A DNA stretch of 64,000 bases from assembly GCA_030704615.1 (NCBI GenBank), contig CM060734.1, positions 46,950,042 to 47,014,041 on the forward strand, written 5' to 3'. Below the pieces are notes generated by a model. That model ran no database searches. It had not been told where the DNA came from and saw only the letters and a program-made list of their open reading frames with translations. A program made the translations under genes and the position numbers. Positions 1 through 12,195 of this stretch are shown here, piece after piece; position 1 is the stretch's first letter, and the number at the start of each line of letters is the position of its first letter. This DNA is from Takakia lepidozioides. Taxonomy: Eukaryota > Streptophyta > Takakiopsida > Takakiales > Takakiaceae.

Positions 1-214
1 AGTCTAAACAAATTATAGGTCATATGTGCTTGTCCCAAGCCTGAGCAAACATTTATTTTTTACGACAGGCTCCAGTGTCTGGGCTTTGCAATGCCATTTA
101 TGGCTGGTAACTACACCTCTCTTTCATTGTTGTGAGATTCATTGTTGCTAGCCAATATGCTCGTTTGTAGGAGTCTAAGAGGAGTCCAACAAATTTTACT
201 CGTCCCAGTTGCAG

Positions 215-2875
215 GTGATGAAGCTGAAGCCTTCACCCGACGACAAGTGGTGGGAGGAGTAGGTGCCTTGATGGCAGGCCTCTCAATTTTTGACAACTCG
301 GCATTAGCTGCAAGTGTGTCTCGCACCATCCATTTCACCCTAATTGCTGCTGATTTTGTCATTCTTGCAGTACATAACAGTACGAATACAGGCCCCATTC
401 ATTTCAGCCAAACCTCGTTTACCCTGCTACTGGGCCTTCTCTCTGTCTCTGTCTTTCTTCTTTGGGATTGTTATCCAGTGGGGCACATGAATACAAGACT
501 TTAGCAAACCTACAACTTGTGGTTATATGCAAAGAGTACATCTTCTCCCTATACAACTGCTCCCCATATGTAGTTTTTCCTACGAGGTGAATGAAAGGGG
601 GCAGGGGCCAGCATGTCACTAGTTAATTCAAGGCGATGGTGCGCTGCAGTAACACGGGCTGCCCCGTCATGCCATGCCATCCATGCCCATACGAATGATG
701 TGGCTTTTTGCGCACTCCATGGCTGCAGAAGCTCCAAAAGGCTACTCAGCTGTTCTGGACAACGTCGATGGCTATACCTTTTACTACCCTTTTGGCTGGC
801 AGGTGTGCTTCTCCCTCCTTTCTGCGCATTTGTCTGTGGCTCTTGTGCTCCTAAGGCCTCTCATGGTCTAATTGGCAGCTTGTATCCTTCCACTGGTATA
901 CTGCCGGTCTAGTACCAATCGACCACCCAAATTTATCATGGCCCACTGCTGTTGGGTGTTTGTGAGAGCGCGGTTACTGGCTCTCAAACGGTCAACTCAA
1001 TAAATGAGTCAGTCAGGGTGCCCCTCATAAGAGAAGTGGGGGACTACAAAATCTCTTATACAACAAGGTTTCAAGACAGTGGGAATATAGAAAGTAGATC
1101 AATGTGTTATGATGGATGCGTGGAAACCGTACAAGTAGTGCTACCTAAAAGATCAAAACAACAACATAGATTCCTTTTTGATGGGGTGTGTAATGTTCCC
1201 CACTTCCAAATTTATTCTCGTTGTTTGTGGTATCTTATACAATATAGGTGAACCTGGTTGGGCATGAGTTATATATGAAGTTTGATATCTCACTTGCAGC
1301 ACCGGCGAGATAAAGCTAAAACCTGCAGATGTGATTTTCCTTGCTGCCAATGAGTTATGGCTGCTCCAGCCTTGGATTATTGCATAACAGTAAGGGATCA
1401 TATCCCACACAGTCCATGGCACCAAGGCTACAGCATTTTGCCATAATGACAGAACATTTGATACAGTAAATAAACACACAGAATACTTGAGTCGAAACCT
1501 GATTGATTTTGTTCTTTCTGGGAGGTCAGTATGTGTAAGGATGGGCTGGTTCTAATGGAATGGGGATACTCGTATTGAGGGATGCAGGAGGTGGCTGTAA
1601 AGGGTCAGGATGTAGCATTCAAGGATGTTATTGAGCCCCTTGAGAGTGTTAGCGTTAGCATCATCAAGACGGACAAAGACAGCCTGCAAGACTTGGGTTC
1701 AGCTGATCAGGTGTGAAAGTTACATTCACCACTAACTCTTCAAGCTACAATATCTATCCCAGTGGCAAAGGTATTGGATGATAAGGTGGGTTTGGCAGTA
1801 TCTCTAATTATCAGAAGCTTCCCGCTCAAACTGGGCGCGGGGTCAATGGCCACAAGGCTACGGCAAACAACGTCTTATGAGTACAATCTAATTATCAGAA
1901 GTGTGGCTCCACTGGAGTTTTGTTGTAAACTGTTATGTTAAGATTTCCAGGTTTTCTGGTTCCTTCTACTTGTCAGCTTTACAATTTTGATTTTGCTCCG
2001 GCATTGCCATGCAGGTTGCCAAAGCCTTGGTTGAAAGAGTATTGGCTTCACCAACGCAGAAAACGCAGCTTCTCGAGGCAAAAGAGGTGAAGGACAAATC
2101 AGTTGTCCATGGCCATTGTTTTTTTGGGCCAATTGTAACATGGGGAAAACTGCCTGAACTTAACTAGAGGAATGTCCCCACAAGATGGTTTGGCTCTCGT
2201 TCTCATCCAATACAGCTCCTCCCTCTTGCTCTCTCTCACACTGTCATCATCATTTTGGGCTTACAAATTGTTGGAAATTCTTGAATCAGCGGTCATCTGA
2301 TGGAAAGACATACTACACTTTTGAGTTCCTGGCGAAAGCTTCAAATTACACCCGGCATGCTCTTGGAGCTGTGGCTATAAAAAATGGTTTGTCCATTCCA
2401 CAAGTCTATTGTTTCTTTTCTGCAATTCTTCTTGGATTGTTTTGGTACCAAGGAAAGGGCCATAAAGCTGTGGCAAAGTACAACCTGTCAAGGACAGTTT
2501 TACTATAGTTTTTTTCTATCTTTCTACCTGGCCTCAGCTTTGGTACTATACAAGCCTCATTGCAGTACCAATACCCTGGACAGAGAGAAAAGGTCCCTTG
2601 GATTGGGGGAATGGGAAATGAATGAAATTTATTCAGAGATCCCGTGTGTGAAGATCTTTATGACATGCAGAGGAGGAAGGTTTGAACTCAAATTATTAGT
2701 AGTGTTTGTGTGTAAGGAAATACTACAAACGTACTGTTGCTAACTTGCTGCCTCTTTGAGTGTATGTGTTCCAGGAAAATTCTACACAGTGACGACGGGT
2801 GCAAATGAACGGCGGGGGGGGAAAATGGCAGATAAACTCAAGCTAGTTATTGACTCATTCGAACTTCTCACCTGA
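215..2875 (+). CDS. PPL1: PsbP-like thylakoid lumen protein, 5' end missing
   Basis: Six exons can be read with GT-AG borders and matching phases: 215-313, 729-802, 1588-1710, 2015-2086, 2290-2386 and 2775-2875 (stop TGA at 2873). The first visible exon encodes a twin-arginine thylakoid signal (FTRRQVVGG, a hydrophobic stretch, then SALAA), so the mature protein should enter the lumen by the Tat route. The next exons give the PsbP fold: GYTFYYPFGWQ, FKDVIEPLESVSV, SPTQKTQLLEAKE, GKTYYTFEF, NYTRHALG, FYTVTTGANERR and a C-terminal DSFELLT. PsbP-like proteins support photosystem II assembly or repair. The upstream exon with the plastid transit peptide and start codon is not visible in bases 1-214. 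The PPL1 type fits better than PsbP itself because of the NYTRHALG and ANERR segments. Family members usually have Trp after ANERR; here a G-run gives Gly. The third intron carries a small LINE insertion. Confidence 0.85.
1818..1886 (+). mobile_element. 69-bp 5'-truncated LINE 3' end in a PsbP-like intron
   Basis: These 69 bases match the 3' end of the LINE at 50289-50993, from its last codons through to its terminal GAGTACAA. A perfect 15-base direct repeat, TCTAATTATCAGAAG, flanks it at 1803-1817 and 1887-1901. This is a target-primed reverse transcription product reduced to the extreme 3' end, in the intron between 1711 and 2014 and in the sense orientation of the host gene. There is no poly(A) tail. 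Confidence 0.85.
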
Positions 2876-4654
2876 ATTTTGTAGTTTAGGAGCTCGCTTC
2901 TCTTCTTTTGCTTGTATCTTGGTTTTCTTTTTTCATTCGTTTTGCAATCAATTGAGTTCTAGCTCTCTAATGCCAATTTGCTTGGGGCATGCACTGATTG
3001 AAAGAAGTTGGGATGCTGCAATAAGTCATTCTTATTGACCCCGGCTCAGAGAGAGAAATGAAAGCGAATTTACTTCAGCAATTCACTGTACATTTGAGAA
3101 AGTTGTATATGCATGCCGAAGGATCAGTGGGTGGATTCGTGCCCGGAACCCAGCCTTAATTTACACGGCCCATGGGCCTGCCACTGGACTAGCCCACATC
3201 TTCACTTCATGCATCCCCAAATAGTTCGCAGGGTTTGTCAGCAGCACGGAGGAATGACCAATAACCAGGAGGTAGGTAGTGGCCCTGGCACTTCAGGAGA
3301 TAAGGAAGGCCAAATTAACCTGGGCTGAAAGACTGCAAATTGTGATATGATTTGAGATACTCAGGGATGATAAGCATGGGCCGAAGGAGCCCACAAGACA
3401 TGGATATACAGCATGCAACGAGATATCCTGTTGAGGTGCACACCAGTAGTACCGATACCCAAACTCATTTCCAGTAGCAATACCAGACTCATTACCCTAA
3501 CAGATTCTTTTTTTGTTTTGGTTTCTCTTGGGAGACGGGGATTACATGGAAACCCATTCTACTGATGATGTCATTGGATAGGGATGGAAACAGGCCCTTA
3601 ACCGTGACCCAAGCGGTAGCCGCCCAACCAAAATGAAGAGAGAGAAGACTCTAGCCATAATTGGCGTAACTAAGAGCCCCCATAAATCAATGGGTGATTG
3701 ATATTCTTACCATTTCAGTACGTGAAGGTCAACAGGCCCAAAAATCTGGAAAATATAAGAAATTTCTGGCTGCTCTCATTTCCAGAGTTTGGGTTTGGGG
3801 TAGGGGTTGCACATACAAGGGTGCGACCAAGCTTCAAAACCCAACCTTGATGTCACTCTTTTGGTCGGGCTTGACCACATGGAAGGAGGCTCTAAGAGGA
3901 ACAGGACACAGAACCTGTACCAGGGTTTTGAGGATAGCAGATGAACCAGCCTTCCTTGCTGGGCCACAAGTTGTGTAGAACCGGAGAACTACCTGGGTAC
4001 CCTACTGATTGTGGTTCCCTTGCTGCAGCCTCCTTCAATCCCTATGGTGGGCCTCCCGGCAAAACCTCTCAAATGTGAGCTGTAGCCACCTCCTTTACCT
4101 ATTCCACACTGCACGTAGAGATATGACCCTAACTGAAGTTACAGCATTCCCTTTGCAGATATTGCCAAGGTTGTATCAACATAGGCTGCAATCCTTGAGA
4201 GGTTGGGTAGCATGTGAACAGAGCGTCCTAAACATGCTCACATAAGCAGAAAAGGATATTTTACACATTCTAAGAAAATCTAGAGAACACATTCTGGCAA
4301 AACGAAAATGTGCTCATGTTACAAACATTGCAAAACTATTGCAAATTTGTGCTTACATGAGGCACAATATGATTTACTTCTTTGCTTGAGATATGCATAG
4401 AAGAAAAACAATTGGAAATGAACTTAGTGTATTTTTCACAAGAGAAACTCCATAGTCTATATAGTTAAACTCTATAGTCTATAGAGACTCTAGTAGAGAC
4501 TATAGTAGTCTATGTAGTTTTACTAGTTCTTAGAAACAAACAAGTATATAAGTGCATTCATAATATCCCATTTAACTAAACTCTATTGATGTATCACAAC
4601 CCGCCTCCCTATCATGATTACTTGTATCTCTGTTTGTAAATAATAATAATAATA
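2876..4654. other. Non-coding stretch with no recognised feature
   Basis: This holds the 3' untranslated region of the PsbP-like gene and intergenic DNA. Reading frames here are short, of shifting composition, and without recognisable motifs. A local palindromic patch at about 4450-4530 repeats the words TCTATAG and TAGAGACT in both orientations and could fold. Nothing else is supported. Confidence 0.5.
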
Positions 4655-4802
4655 TATGACGCCTCTCGCAGGAAGCATAAATTATGGTGTCTCTTCACCC
4701 ACCTATTGCCTTCCGGCAAGAAGGTGGACACCTTTTGACACCAATCAATTGAACCTATCCACTTCTGAGGTGGTATGTGCCATTACTACTTGGCTACAAC
4801 TT
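4655..4802 (-). mobile_element. SINE family B copy
   Basis: This is a diverged copy of a roughly 150-base tRNA-derived element seen four more times in the window (15117, 16479, 23893, 49295). Read on the minus strand it starts at the tRNA-like head (GTAGCCAAGTAGTAATGGC) and ends at the GGCGTCATA tail. The flanks TATCTCTGTTTGTAAA (about 4624) and TATCTCTATTTGTAAA (about 4808) form a near-perfect target duplication of about 16 bases, which fixes the insertion borders. Confidence 0.75.
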
Positions 4803-4828
4803 TGGTTATCTCTATTTGTAAACATATT

Positions 4829-6977
4829 ATCCCTGTAAGTGTGGATTATGTTGACGAGGGCTTACTCACACCAAATTGTGCTTATGCGACACCAATCCAC
4901 ACTCACAATACATTAATCAAATTACCGTTGATCATATTAAGTGGTGAGGAAATTTTAATCTTACCAAAAGACGCATACTTTCCAAGTCACATAATTTATT
5001 TATTTTTATTTTTTAATAAATAATTTATTTTATTATTATTTTCTAAATAAATTTTAATTCCAAGAATAAAAATTAGATATATATATATAGCTATATATAT
5101 ATAATAATATCAAAATCGAGCTAAGAATTGGTGTTTTATTTTAATAACTAATTGACGTTAAAACTTGAACTGGGTCATAATAGCCTCAATAAAAAATACT
5201 AAATCAAAATTGGATTTGGAACCATCTCTTAAAACAATTGTAGGATCAAAACCAAAGGTTCTTTCACAAATGCAAGAATCTATGGAAGAACATACAAATG
5301 CAAGTTTATATCAAATCGCAAAACAAAATAGGGTTGTGGGAAGCTATGCGGGATTGTCAAAATTGTTGCTTCAATGGACAAAGCCTCTCGAGGTTTGCGG
5401 CTTGTTACAATTATATTAAGTATGCAATGTGCAACAAGAACAATAAATGAACAAATTGATAAAACGCATTCAATATGTAATCATTTGAACATGTGTCCTG
5501 GGGGCTTCTAGAAGGGTCTCACCGCCCTGAGAGGGTATATAAAGGGGAGGCCCGCTATCTCTTACTACGTAGTGGGCTTTGCAGACGCAGGGCCCAAAAA
5601 ACAATACACAAACATGAATGTCTTAATTAATAGAGACAATAAGCTAAATATAGAGCGTGATTCAAAGGCATATACGACCATCAAGTAAGTTTCAACATCA
5701 TTAGCTTATGATTGTGTAAATAATTTGTAAACGTTTATTTTGCACTTTTCTAACGAAATTAGTTGGAAATTAGTGGTCGTTCCATTTTCTTCTTCAAAAC
5801 AAGGCGTTGAAGCAGAGAGTCGTCTTCAGAGCAAAATGCACCCATGTACATTGATGAATCAAGTGAGGATAGCTCCGATTGAAATTGTTGCTAGATGCAA
5901 TAATACATCCATTTTGTTGGATAAAATGTATTTGTTAATTATTGTGTTGTAAGTTATTGTTGACATTGAATCACAGAGTGTTGTGGAGCACATACACAGA
6001 GTGTGAGTGGTGGAACATATCGTGCAGTCTCTACATTCAATTCGTTTTCAGTTTTCTACAACTCAAAACAGAACATGTTATCTTCATGTTTCTTTTGGTA
6101 TGCAAAACACAGCCACCTGATGCTTCAGAGCCTTTTCAAACCGAGCAGCTCTTTCACATCAGCTACATGATGTCTAGTTTTGTTGTTTTTCCTTGATTTT
6201 GCTACTGGAAAGCGGATCTTCGTTGGGGAATGGTACACTCTTGTGGCCATTCTATTTGTGGCAAAAAATTTGGAGTCACCATTGCAGTACCATTGGTATT
6301 TTGATGCTCGATAAGGGGATTCTTAACAACTTTTGCATTTTGAACTATGGCACCTACATACCAATTATGTCGACGATCTATAACTATGTGCTTGAATGTT
6401 CTATAATTCATATATAGTGGTTTTGAAGGAGATTCTCAACATAGTGCCTTTACGATCTGCAACCATCCACATTTTTGCCTATGAATTCCCTCAAAGAGAT
6501 ATGAAGATATCTAAAATATTTTTCTTTGTTGGGTGTATTATTAGTTGACATGGTGTTAGGGCTGTAATGAAGTATCAATTTGTTGTAATCAGACAAAGAC
6601 GTTCACATGTGCAAATTTACCAACACTCAATTATGGCTTTATAACTAGATTGGCTCTCTCTATCACAACCAATTGAGCACATAATTGGGTTCAGGCTTGT
6701 ACAGAGAAGAAAATTGTTGTTCTTTAAATCATAGATTATGATAAAGCGAGCTACTTACAACAACGGGATGATATTTGAATTGATGTTAGTTACATGAGGG
6801 GGATCGGAAACAGGAAATTTGTTTTAATCATTATTACAGAAAGTGGTTTTACAAGTGAAGCTATGTCCCTACATTGATTCCTCGATATGCCTTGAAACAT
6901 TTGACAAATCATTCTGATGGCCCCATAGATCTAAGTGACATAAATGACTATGATTCCAATAAATAACCGTCATAATA
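4829..6977. other. AT-rich non-coding stretch
   Basis: No gene is supported. Bases 4990-5110 are very AT-rich, with a palindromic TATATA/AGCT core. The frame at 5165-5419 has ordinary amino-acid composition but no motif and no splice context. A promoter-like patch at 5504-5545 is listed separately. Confidence 0.5.
5504..5545 (+). promoter_or_regulatory. Promoter-like patch: TTCTAGAA heat-shock core plus TATA box
   Basis: CTTCTAGAAG contains the inverted TTC/GAA units of a heat-shock element. About 25 bases later comes TATATAAAGG, a good TATA box. No gene follows within reach. A similar order (CTTCTAGAAG, then CTATAAAGAGG, then GTGGGCTT and a GGCCC-like patch) occurs at 25254-25350, so both may be remnants of one retroelement LTR promoter. 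Function is inferred from motifs only. Confidence 0.3.
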
Positions 6978-7043
6978 ATTAGGCAAAATATAAAGTATTT
7001 TTGGCAAAATAAATGTTGAGCTTTGGAGGTAGAAGAGAGTGGA
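6978..7043 (+). repeat. Older dispersed repeat split by the LTR retrotransposon
   Basis: This segment closely matches 49797-49856 over about 60 bases, including GGCAAAATAAATGTTGA and GGTAGAAGAGAGTGGA. In the 49.8-kb copy the sequence continues directly into AGCCAAATATA. Here that continuation is found only after the retrotransposon, from 13990. The repeat is therefore the target into which the 7-kb element inserted. Confidence 0.85.
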
Positions 7044-7768
7044 TGTCGCGCACCTCACTTCGGTAAGCTCCCCTTCAAGTCATAGTTACTCGCTTTGATG
7101 CGCGCACCTGACTCCCAACCTGGCCCCGGGCCAACTTGGAGCTTCGGTTGCTCACCGGGACATAACGGTCCCCCCTTTGCTTCCCACTAAACCCTCCACC
7201 TATTTGGGTCTGGTGGAATTCCCTTTGGTAGATGGCAGTCCGGAACAGCTCCCCACTCTTTGGTCGCTTTCTGGCTCGCTCGCTTACTCATTAGTTTTTG
7301 GTCACCAACGGGCTTGCACCGTTCTCAAGGTCACTACTCCCCTTATATATACTTCTGTAGCTGTCCGCGGGGGTTTCACAACCAGCCATGCCATTTTATG
7401 GCGAACCACCACGAAAACCCTCGACTCCCAGTGATGAGTCGCGGTGAGTCTTGGCCCACTCACCACGGCCCCTATGGACCGTGATGAGTCCCAAGACTCC
7501 CCACGACTCCCATCACGAGGTCTCCGCCCCCCATGGTGAGTCCTATGCCACCCCCACTAAGTCCCGCTAAGCTACCACCACCCCTTGTGGAGCCACCCCC
7601 ACCGCAACCCGGTGTGCGGGGCTCCACCTAGTGAGCGCCTCCGCCTTGAGTGCCTTGGGCACTCAAGGGTGCTTCAGCCCCCCATACCTATCGCTGCCGC
7701 TGCTCCCATCACAGGGGTAGCCCCACATGTGTCCCGACCCCCTGCCCTCAAGGCAAAGGGCCGCGACA
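7044..7768 (-). repeat. 3' LTR (in element orientation)
   Basis: Starts TGTCGCGCACC and ends CCGCGACA, so the short inverted terminus is TGTCGCG. It is a direct repeat of 13264-13984. A TATATATA box lies near 7344, but on the strand opposite to the element. The adjoining purine-rich stretch on the minus strand just inside the element (about 7769-7777, GGTAGGGGTG) is the only candidate polypurine tract and is weak. Confidence 0.95.
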
Positions 7769-8661
7769 CACACCCCTACCAACAGGGAGTCGATGTCCTC
7801 ATCGACTTGTCCATTTTGTAGAAACGAACATCCAAGTTGTGGCGTCCCACATCAAGGAGTTTGTTTCCGCACCATGGCGTCCCATGGCAAAGAACCAAAC
7901 CCACACTTGACTCTACTCTCCACTAGCTAGTTCGGCCGACTTCCTCCAAGTCCTTGCCAAGGGTGGAGCCTCTCCAGCTCCAGTGCACTTCTTGGCCTAC
8001 TTCAAGGCCAAGGAACGATCCCGAGGATCGAATCGCCTTACTGCAACAACATTGCTTGCGACCGCTCATGATGCCGCTTTTGGCATCACCTTGAGCAAGG
8101 GTTCCCCTGGAACCCTCTTCGACTAGGAAGATAACCTTAAACCAACCGTGCGCCCCAATCACTACAATTGGGTCCGCCTTGGAATGCTGGCCTGAGGTAC
8201 GGGAACACGCCGAAGTCGCACTACGACTTCGTACCGAGGCTACACGATTATAGTACGTGAACGGAAGCACGTGGCTTCCGCGTTAGCCCGCACTACAAGG
8301 CAACCCCCTCGGTAGCGCAGTTATAGTACGCGCACGCGCCAGGTGCGCACTAGCACGTGAACTCCCAAAGAAGGCGCAGGTTTCCTTGTCCATTGGATGG
8401 GGGTCACCCGATTTCGGCACTACGCAAACACACGATTAACCCAATTTACCTCTCCCACTTTATAAGCTAGCATGCATTCTACACACTAGCCAACCATACC
8501 ATGCATCACCATTCCAAACAAAATAGGACGCACAACATTTGGAAGCCATTTCATTTATAGCACGTTTTGTACAATACAAGTTTTTGCAATCGGATTCCTA
8601 AGCTAGCTGAGCTGGGCTAAGCATGCATTTTCCTCCCCACGCTCCAAGGTTGATGTCCCCA
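7769..8661 (-). other. Retrotransposon internal region between integrase and 3' LTR
   Basis: This is an 890-base stretch downstream of the chromodomain stop. A 115-codon frame (7923-8270, minus) has no recognisable motif and probably is not a gene. The stretch contains several short GC-rich palindromes built on GTACGTG and GCGCAC. Long non-coding 3' regions are common in this class of element. Confidence 0.6.
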
Positions 8662-9430
8662 TCAACGCTTCTTCCGCTTTTGAGGTCGCCATTCGAAAGC
8701 TGCAACCGCCTCGGATGCATTTCCCATTTCTGAGGCACGCACCCAAGATGTCTCCACATGATGATAGCCCTTCCATTTGACGAGATACTCCGTTTCTCGG
8801 TTCTTGAACCTCCTCGACTTAAGTATTGCCTCCACCTCGTACTCAGGTTCATTTTCATGATCCAACAGCATAGGTGGCGGACGCAACACTTGATACCGAT
8901 TCGGACGCGCTTCATCTTTGAAATAAGGCTTCAAAAGGGAGACATGGAATATTGGGTGCACCTTGCTGTTTGCCGGCAGCTCCAATTCATACACATCCTC
9001 ATTCATAACCTTCCGAATGCGAAAGGGTCCCGCATACGGAGGTACGAACTTCGGACTCACTTCCGGAGGTAGTCGAAAATTCTTGATGATCAACCAGACC
9101 TCCGTGCCTGCCTCAAACTTCACTTCCCTCCGCTTCCGATTCGCCTGCCTTTCATACCGTTTCCTAGCTTTGGCAATGTTGTACTTTGCGAGCTTCAACA
9201 AACGTTCGCGTTCTTCAGTACCGCCGTTACTGCCGGTTCCTCAACGTCCTGGGCGGCCCAACTTGTCGGCACCAGAGGTGCTTTTCCATAGACCAATACG
9301 AAAGGGGAAACTGCGGAGTGTTCTGTGTTATTATAACAGAACTCTGTCGCGTCTAAGTGTTCCACCCAGTCTGTTTGGTCTGCCGACACGTAATTCCGCA
9401 AGATCTGCTTCACTACGGAATTCACTTTCT
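8662..9430 (-). pseudogene. Integrase C-terminal part and chromodomain
   Basis: The 179-codon frame from 9201 to 8662 carries the integrase C-terminal beta-barrel region (VPPYAGPFRI, VHPIFHVSLLKPY). A chromodomain follows at about frame residues 120-160, with YEVEAIL, EYLVKWKGY and a following TSW as the aromatic cage elements. Chromodomains direct integration toward methylated histone H3 regions. The stretch 9201-9430 carries the end of the catalytic core (WVEHLDATEFCYNNTEHSA) in another frame, so at least two frame breaks separate these parts: one near 9430 after the DGQTE motif and one near 9200. Confidence 0.9.
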
Positions 9431-10560
9431 GTTTGGCCGTCGGTCGTAGGTCGGAAGGCGGTGCTCATCTTTAGCCTCGTCCCCATCTTCTTCCAAAGTG
9501 CCCTCCAAAATTTACTCGTAAACTTTGGATCGCGGTCCGAGACAATATCCTTCGGGACTCCATGATGCTTTAAGACGTGGGCGAAGTAAAGTCGCCCTGT
9601 CTCCTGCGCCGTTGCCGTCTCCTTGGTGGGGATGAAATGGCCCATTTTACTGAACCTATCCACCACCACCATGATTGCATCGAATCCTTTCGACAGCGGC
9701 ATAGCAGTCATGAAATCCATCGAGACGCTTTCCCAAGTCCCCTCTGGAATCGGCAAAGGTTGTAACAGCCCCGCTTGCTTTTTGTACTCGCTCCGGTTTT
9801 GTTGGCATGTGGTGCATGTCTTGACATACTCCTCTGCCTCCTCCTTCAGTTTGGGCCAGAAATACTCTTTCTTCAAGAGTGCCGCAGTGCGCTTGGCTCC
9901 ACCGTGGCCCGCAAGCGGGCTATCATGGCATTCTCTCAAGAGGCTATCTCTGATCCCTCCCTTTGGCACGTAGAGACGTTTTTGCTTATACCGGGGCAGT
10001 CCATTTTGCAAGTGGAACTGTGATTTAACCCCCATCCTTAAGTCCTGCATCACGGACTTCGCCAGCTCCTCCTTTCGGCAAGCCTTTCGGATCTTCCTTT
10101 GGAGCGCCGTCTCGCCCTTGTACACCAACAAGAACTGCTGCTTTTTACTTAAAGCATCGGCCACCACGTTGTCTCGTCCCGGTTTGTACTGGATATCCAC
10201 GTCGAACACTGCCAAAGTATCTTGCCACCTAAGTGGTTTTGGGGACAACTTGGGCTGCGTGGCAAAATACTTCACCGTGACATTGTCCGTGAACACCTTC
10301 ACTGGGTTGGAACCAACATAGTGGCGCCAAAGCTCAAGACAGTGCACCACCGCCTTCATCTCTTTCTCGTGCGTCGGCCACCGTCGCTCTACTTCATTCA
10401 GTTTCTTACTTTCGTAAGCCACTGGACGTCCATCTTGCATCAGTACACCCCCAATCGCGAAGTCCGACGCATCTGTATGTATCTCGAACGGACGATTGAA
10501 CTCCGAGATTTTCAAGACTGGAGCTTCCGCCATCCGTTGCTTCAATTCAGCAAAAGCTTG
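9425..10560 (-). pseudogene. RNase H and integrase core
   Basis: One frame covers RNase H (EIHTDASDFAIGG, EKEMKAVVHCLE, FTDNVTVKYF, ADALSKK), then the integrase zinc-binding H2C2 segment (SPLAGHGG to CTTCQQNR) and the catalytic core start (DFMTAMPLSKGFDAIMVVVD, IVSDRDPKF, STAFRPTTDGQTE). The motifs look intact until the break near 9430. In a working element this would be part of one gag-pol polyprotein. The frame also shifts near 10545 against the upstream reverse transcriptase. Confidence 0.92.
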
Positions 10561-11572
10561 GCCGCAAAAGGTGTTCCATGCCCAGACTTTAGATTTACAC
10601 AGAAGGTCTGACAGCGGCCCCCCGCAATCTTGGCGAAATTTCTCACATACTTCCGGTAATAGGAGGCGAGTCCTAGGAAGGATCGCACTCCGGGGACCGA
10701 AGTCGGAGGCTTCCAGTCTAAAATTGCCCTCACCTTCTTGTCATCCATTCTGATCCCATCCTGTGTAATCACATGCCCCAGGAACTCCACTTTTGTGACC
10801 CCGAATTCGCACTTTGAAGCTTTGGCATACAGCTTCCCTTCCCGTAATTTCTGGAACACCCTTTTGAGGTGCTCCAGGTGCTCCTCCTTTGTTTTCGAAT
10901 ACACCAAGATGTCGTCGATGTACACGATCATAAAGTCATCCAACCACTCCTGGAAAAGGCTGTTCATCAGCGTGCTAAAAGGTTGCTGGTGCATTGGTGA
11001 GCCCAAAAGGCATTACCAAGAACTCATATGAACCATACCTTGTCCTGCACGCGGTCTTCTCCTCATCTCCTTCCGCCACCCGAATTTGATGATAGCCGGA
11101 GCGCAAGTCGATCCGGCTGAAATACTTCGTTCCTGCCAACCGATCGAAGAGGTCGTCGATCCTTGGCAAAAGGGTACCGGTTTTTTAGTCACCTTATTCA
11201 GAGCCCTGTAATCGACACACATCCGCAGCGTCCATCCTTTTTATCTGCAAACAGCACCGGGGCTCCGTAAGGTGACTTACTCGGCCGGATGTACCCCTTT
11301 GACATTAGATCTTTGAGCTGAGTCTTCAGCTCGACCAACTCTCTGTGGCTCAACCGGTAGGGCGCCTTGGTAGGCGGTTCCGATCCCGGTATCACCTCAA
11401 TCTTGTGGTCAACTCCTCTTCGCGGTGGCAAGCCGCTTGGCAAATCCTCCGGCATCACATCATGGTATTTCTCCAAAATCCCCTTGATCCAATCTGGGCT
11501 CGGCTCTCCATCGCCTTCTCCCTTCACTTCTCTAATGTAGAGCAAAAACTGGGGTTCGTGTGCCTCCTCCAC
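10542..11572 (-). pseudogene. Reverse transcriptase domain
   Basis: Ty3/gypsy reverse transcriptase motifs lie in three overlapping frames: PYRLSHRELVELKTQLK and SPYGAPVLFADKKDG (11198-11572), [15 protein letters not shown] and [12 protein letters not shown] (10975-11169), and VYIDDILVYSK with the YIDD catalytic box at about 10911-10922. The following FLGLASYYRKYVRNF is the thumb/connection segment. Frame changes near 11210 and 10990 interrupt the chain. Confidence 0.93.
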
Positions 11573-11597
11573 GGCCCACTCCTTGCTGACAGAAGGT

Positions 11598-12195
11598 TTA
11601 TTCGCCCTCCCACGGGTTTGGGCGTTTCTGAAACTCGTAAGACCTCACACCATTCCATATGGCAGCGTGACTACCCTCTTGCGGCCATCTATGACCGCTC
11701 CGGATTTGCTCAAAAAGGTCATCCCCCAAAATGAGATCCACTCCATCGATCTCGCAGACGGTGAAGTTCTCACGTCCCTCCCAACTCCCCAGTTGAAGAG
11801 GAACATCGAAAAACCTCGTCGCCAATTGCGGTTCTGCTTTGGCAGAACACACCTCAAATAGAGGCCCCTACGTCAGTTGTCGGGAGTCCCAGCTTTTGTG
11901 CCGTTGTCGGTGTCATGAAGGAGTGCGACGCTCCTGTGTCCACCAACAATGACACGTTAGTTCCGGATATTATCCCATCCACGAACAATAAGTGACTCCC
12001 TTTACGCAATGCGCCAGTTTCCTGATACAACTCACAAGAATATTTGCCTACCTTGCAAGTCCTGGCGACCACCGCTTCCACCAAGCGACTGATGGTATCT
12101 TCCGACAGCTCCGTGGTTGCCCGAGTCATGTTCAATTGTCGGGGGTTTCGTGCACTTCTTGGCCATGTGCCCGGGCTCCCCGCAATTGAAAACAC
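11598..12195 (-). pseudogene. Aspartic protease region
   Basis: The retropepsin active-site motif LLVDTGASHSFMT has its DTGA at about 11929-11940. The C-terminal part (VDLILGDDLFEQ) lies in a different frame at 11598-11852, so a frame break falls near 11850. Upstream in the first frame is the end of the gag tail. The protease would release the mature proteins from the polyprotein. Confidence 0.85.

Noticed and set aside
142-504. A 120-codon plus-strand frame read as one protein
   Set aside because: Only 215-313 is an exon of the PsbP-like gene; the rest of the frame runs through a splice donor into intron DNA.
7923-8270. A 115-codon frame as an extra retrotransposon gene
   Set aside because: No motif, no conserved family position, and the composition follows local GC-rich palindromes.
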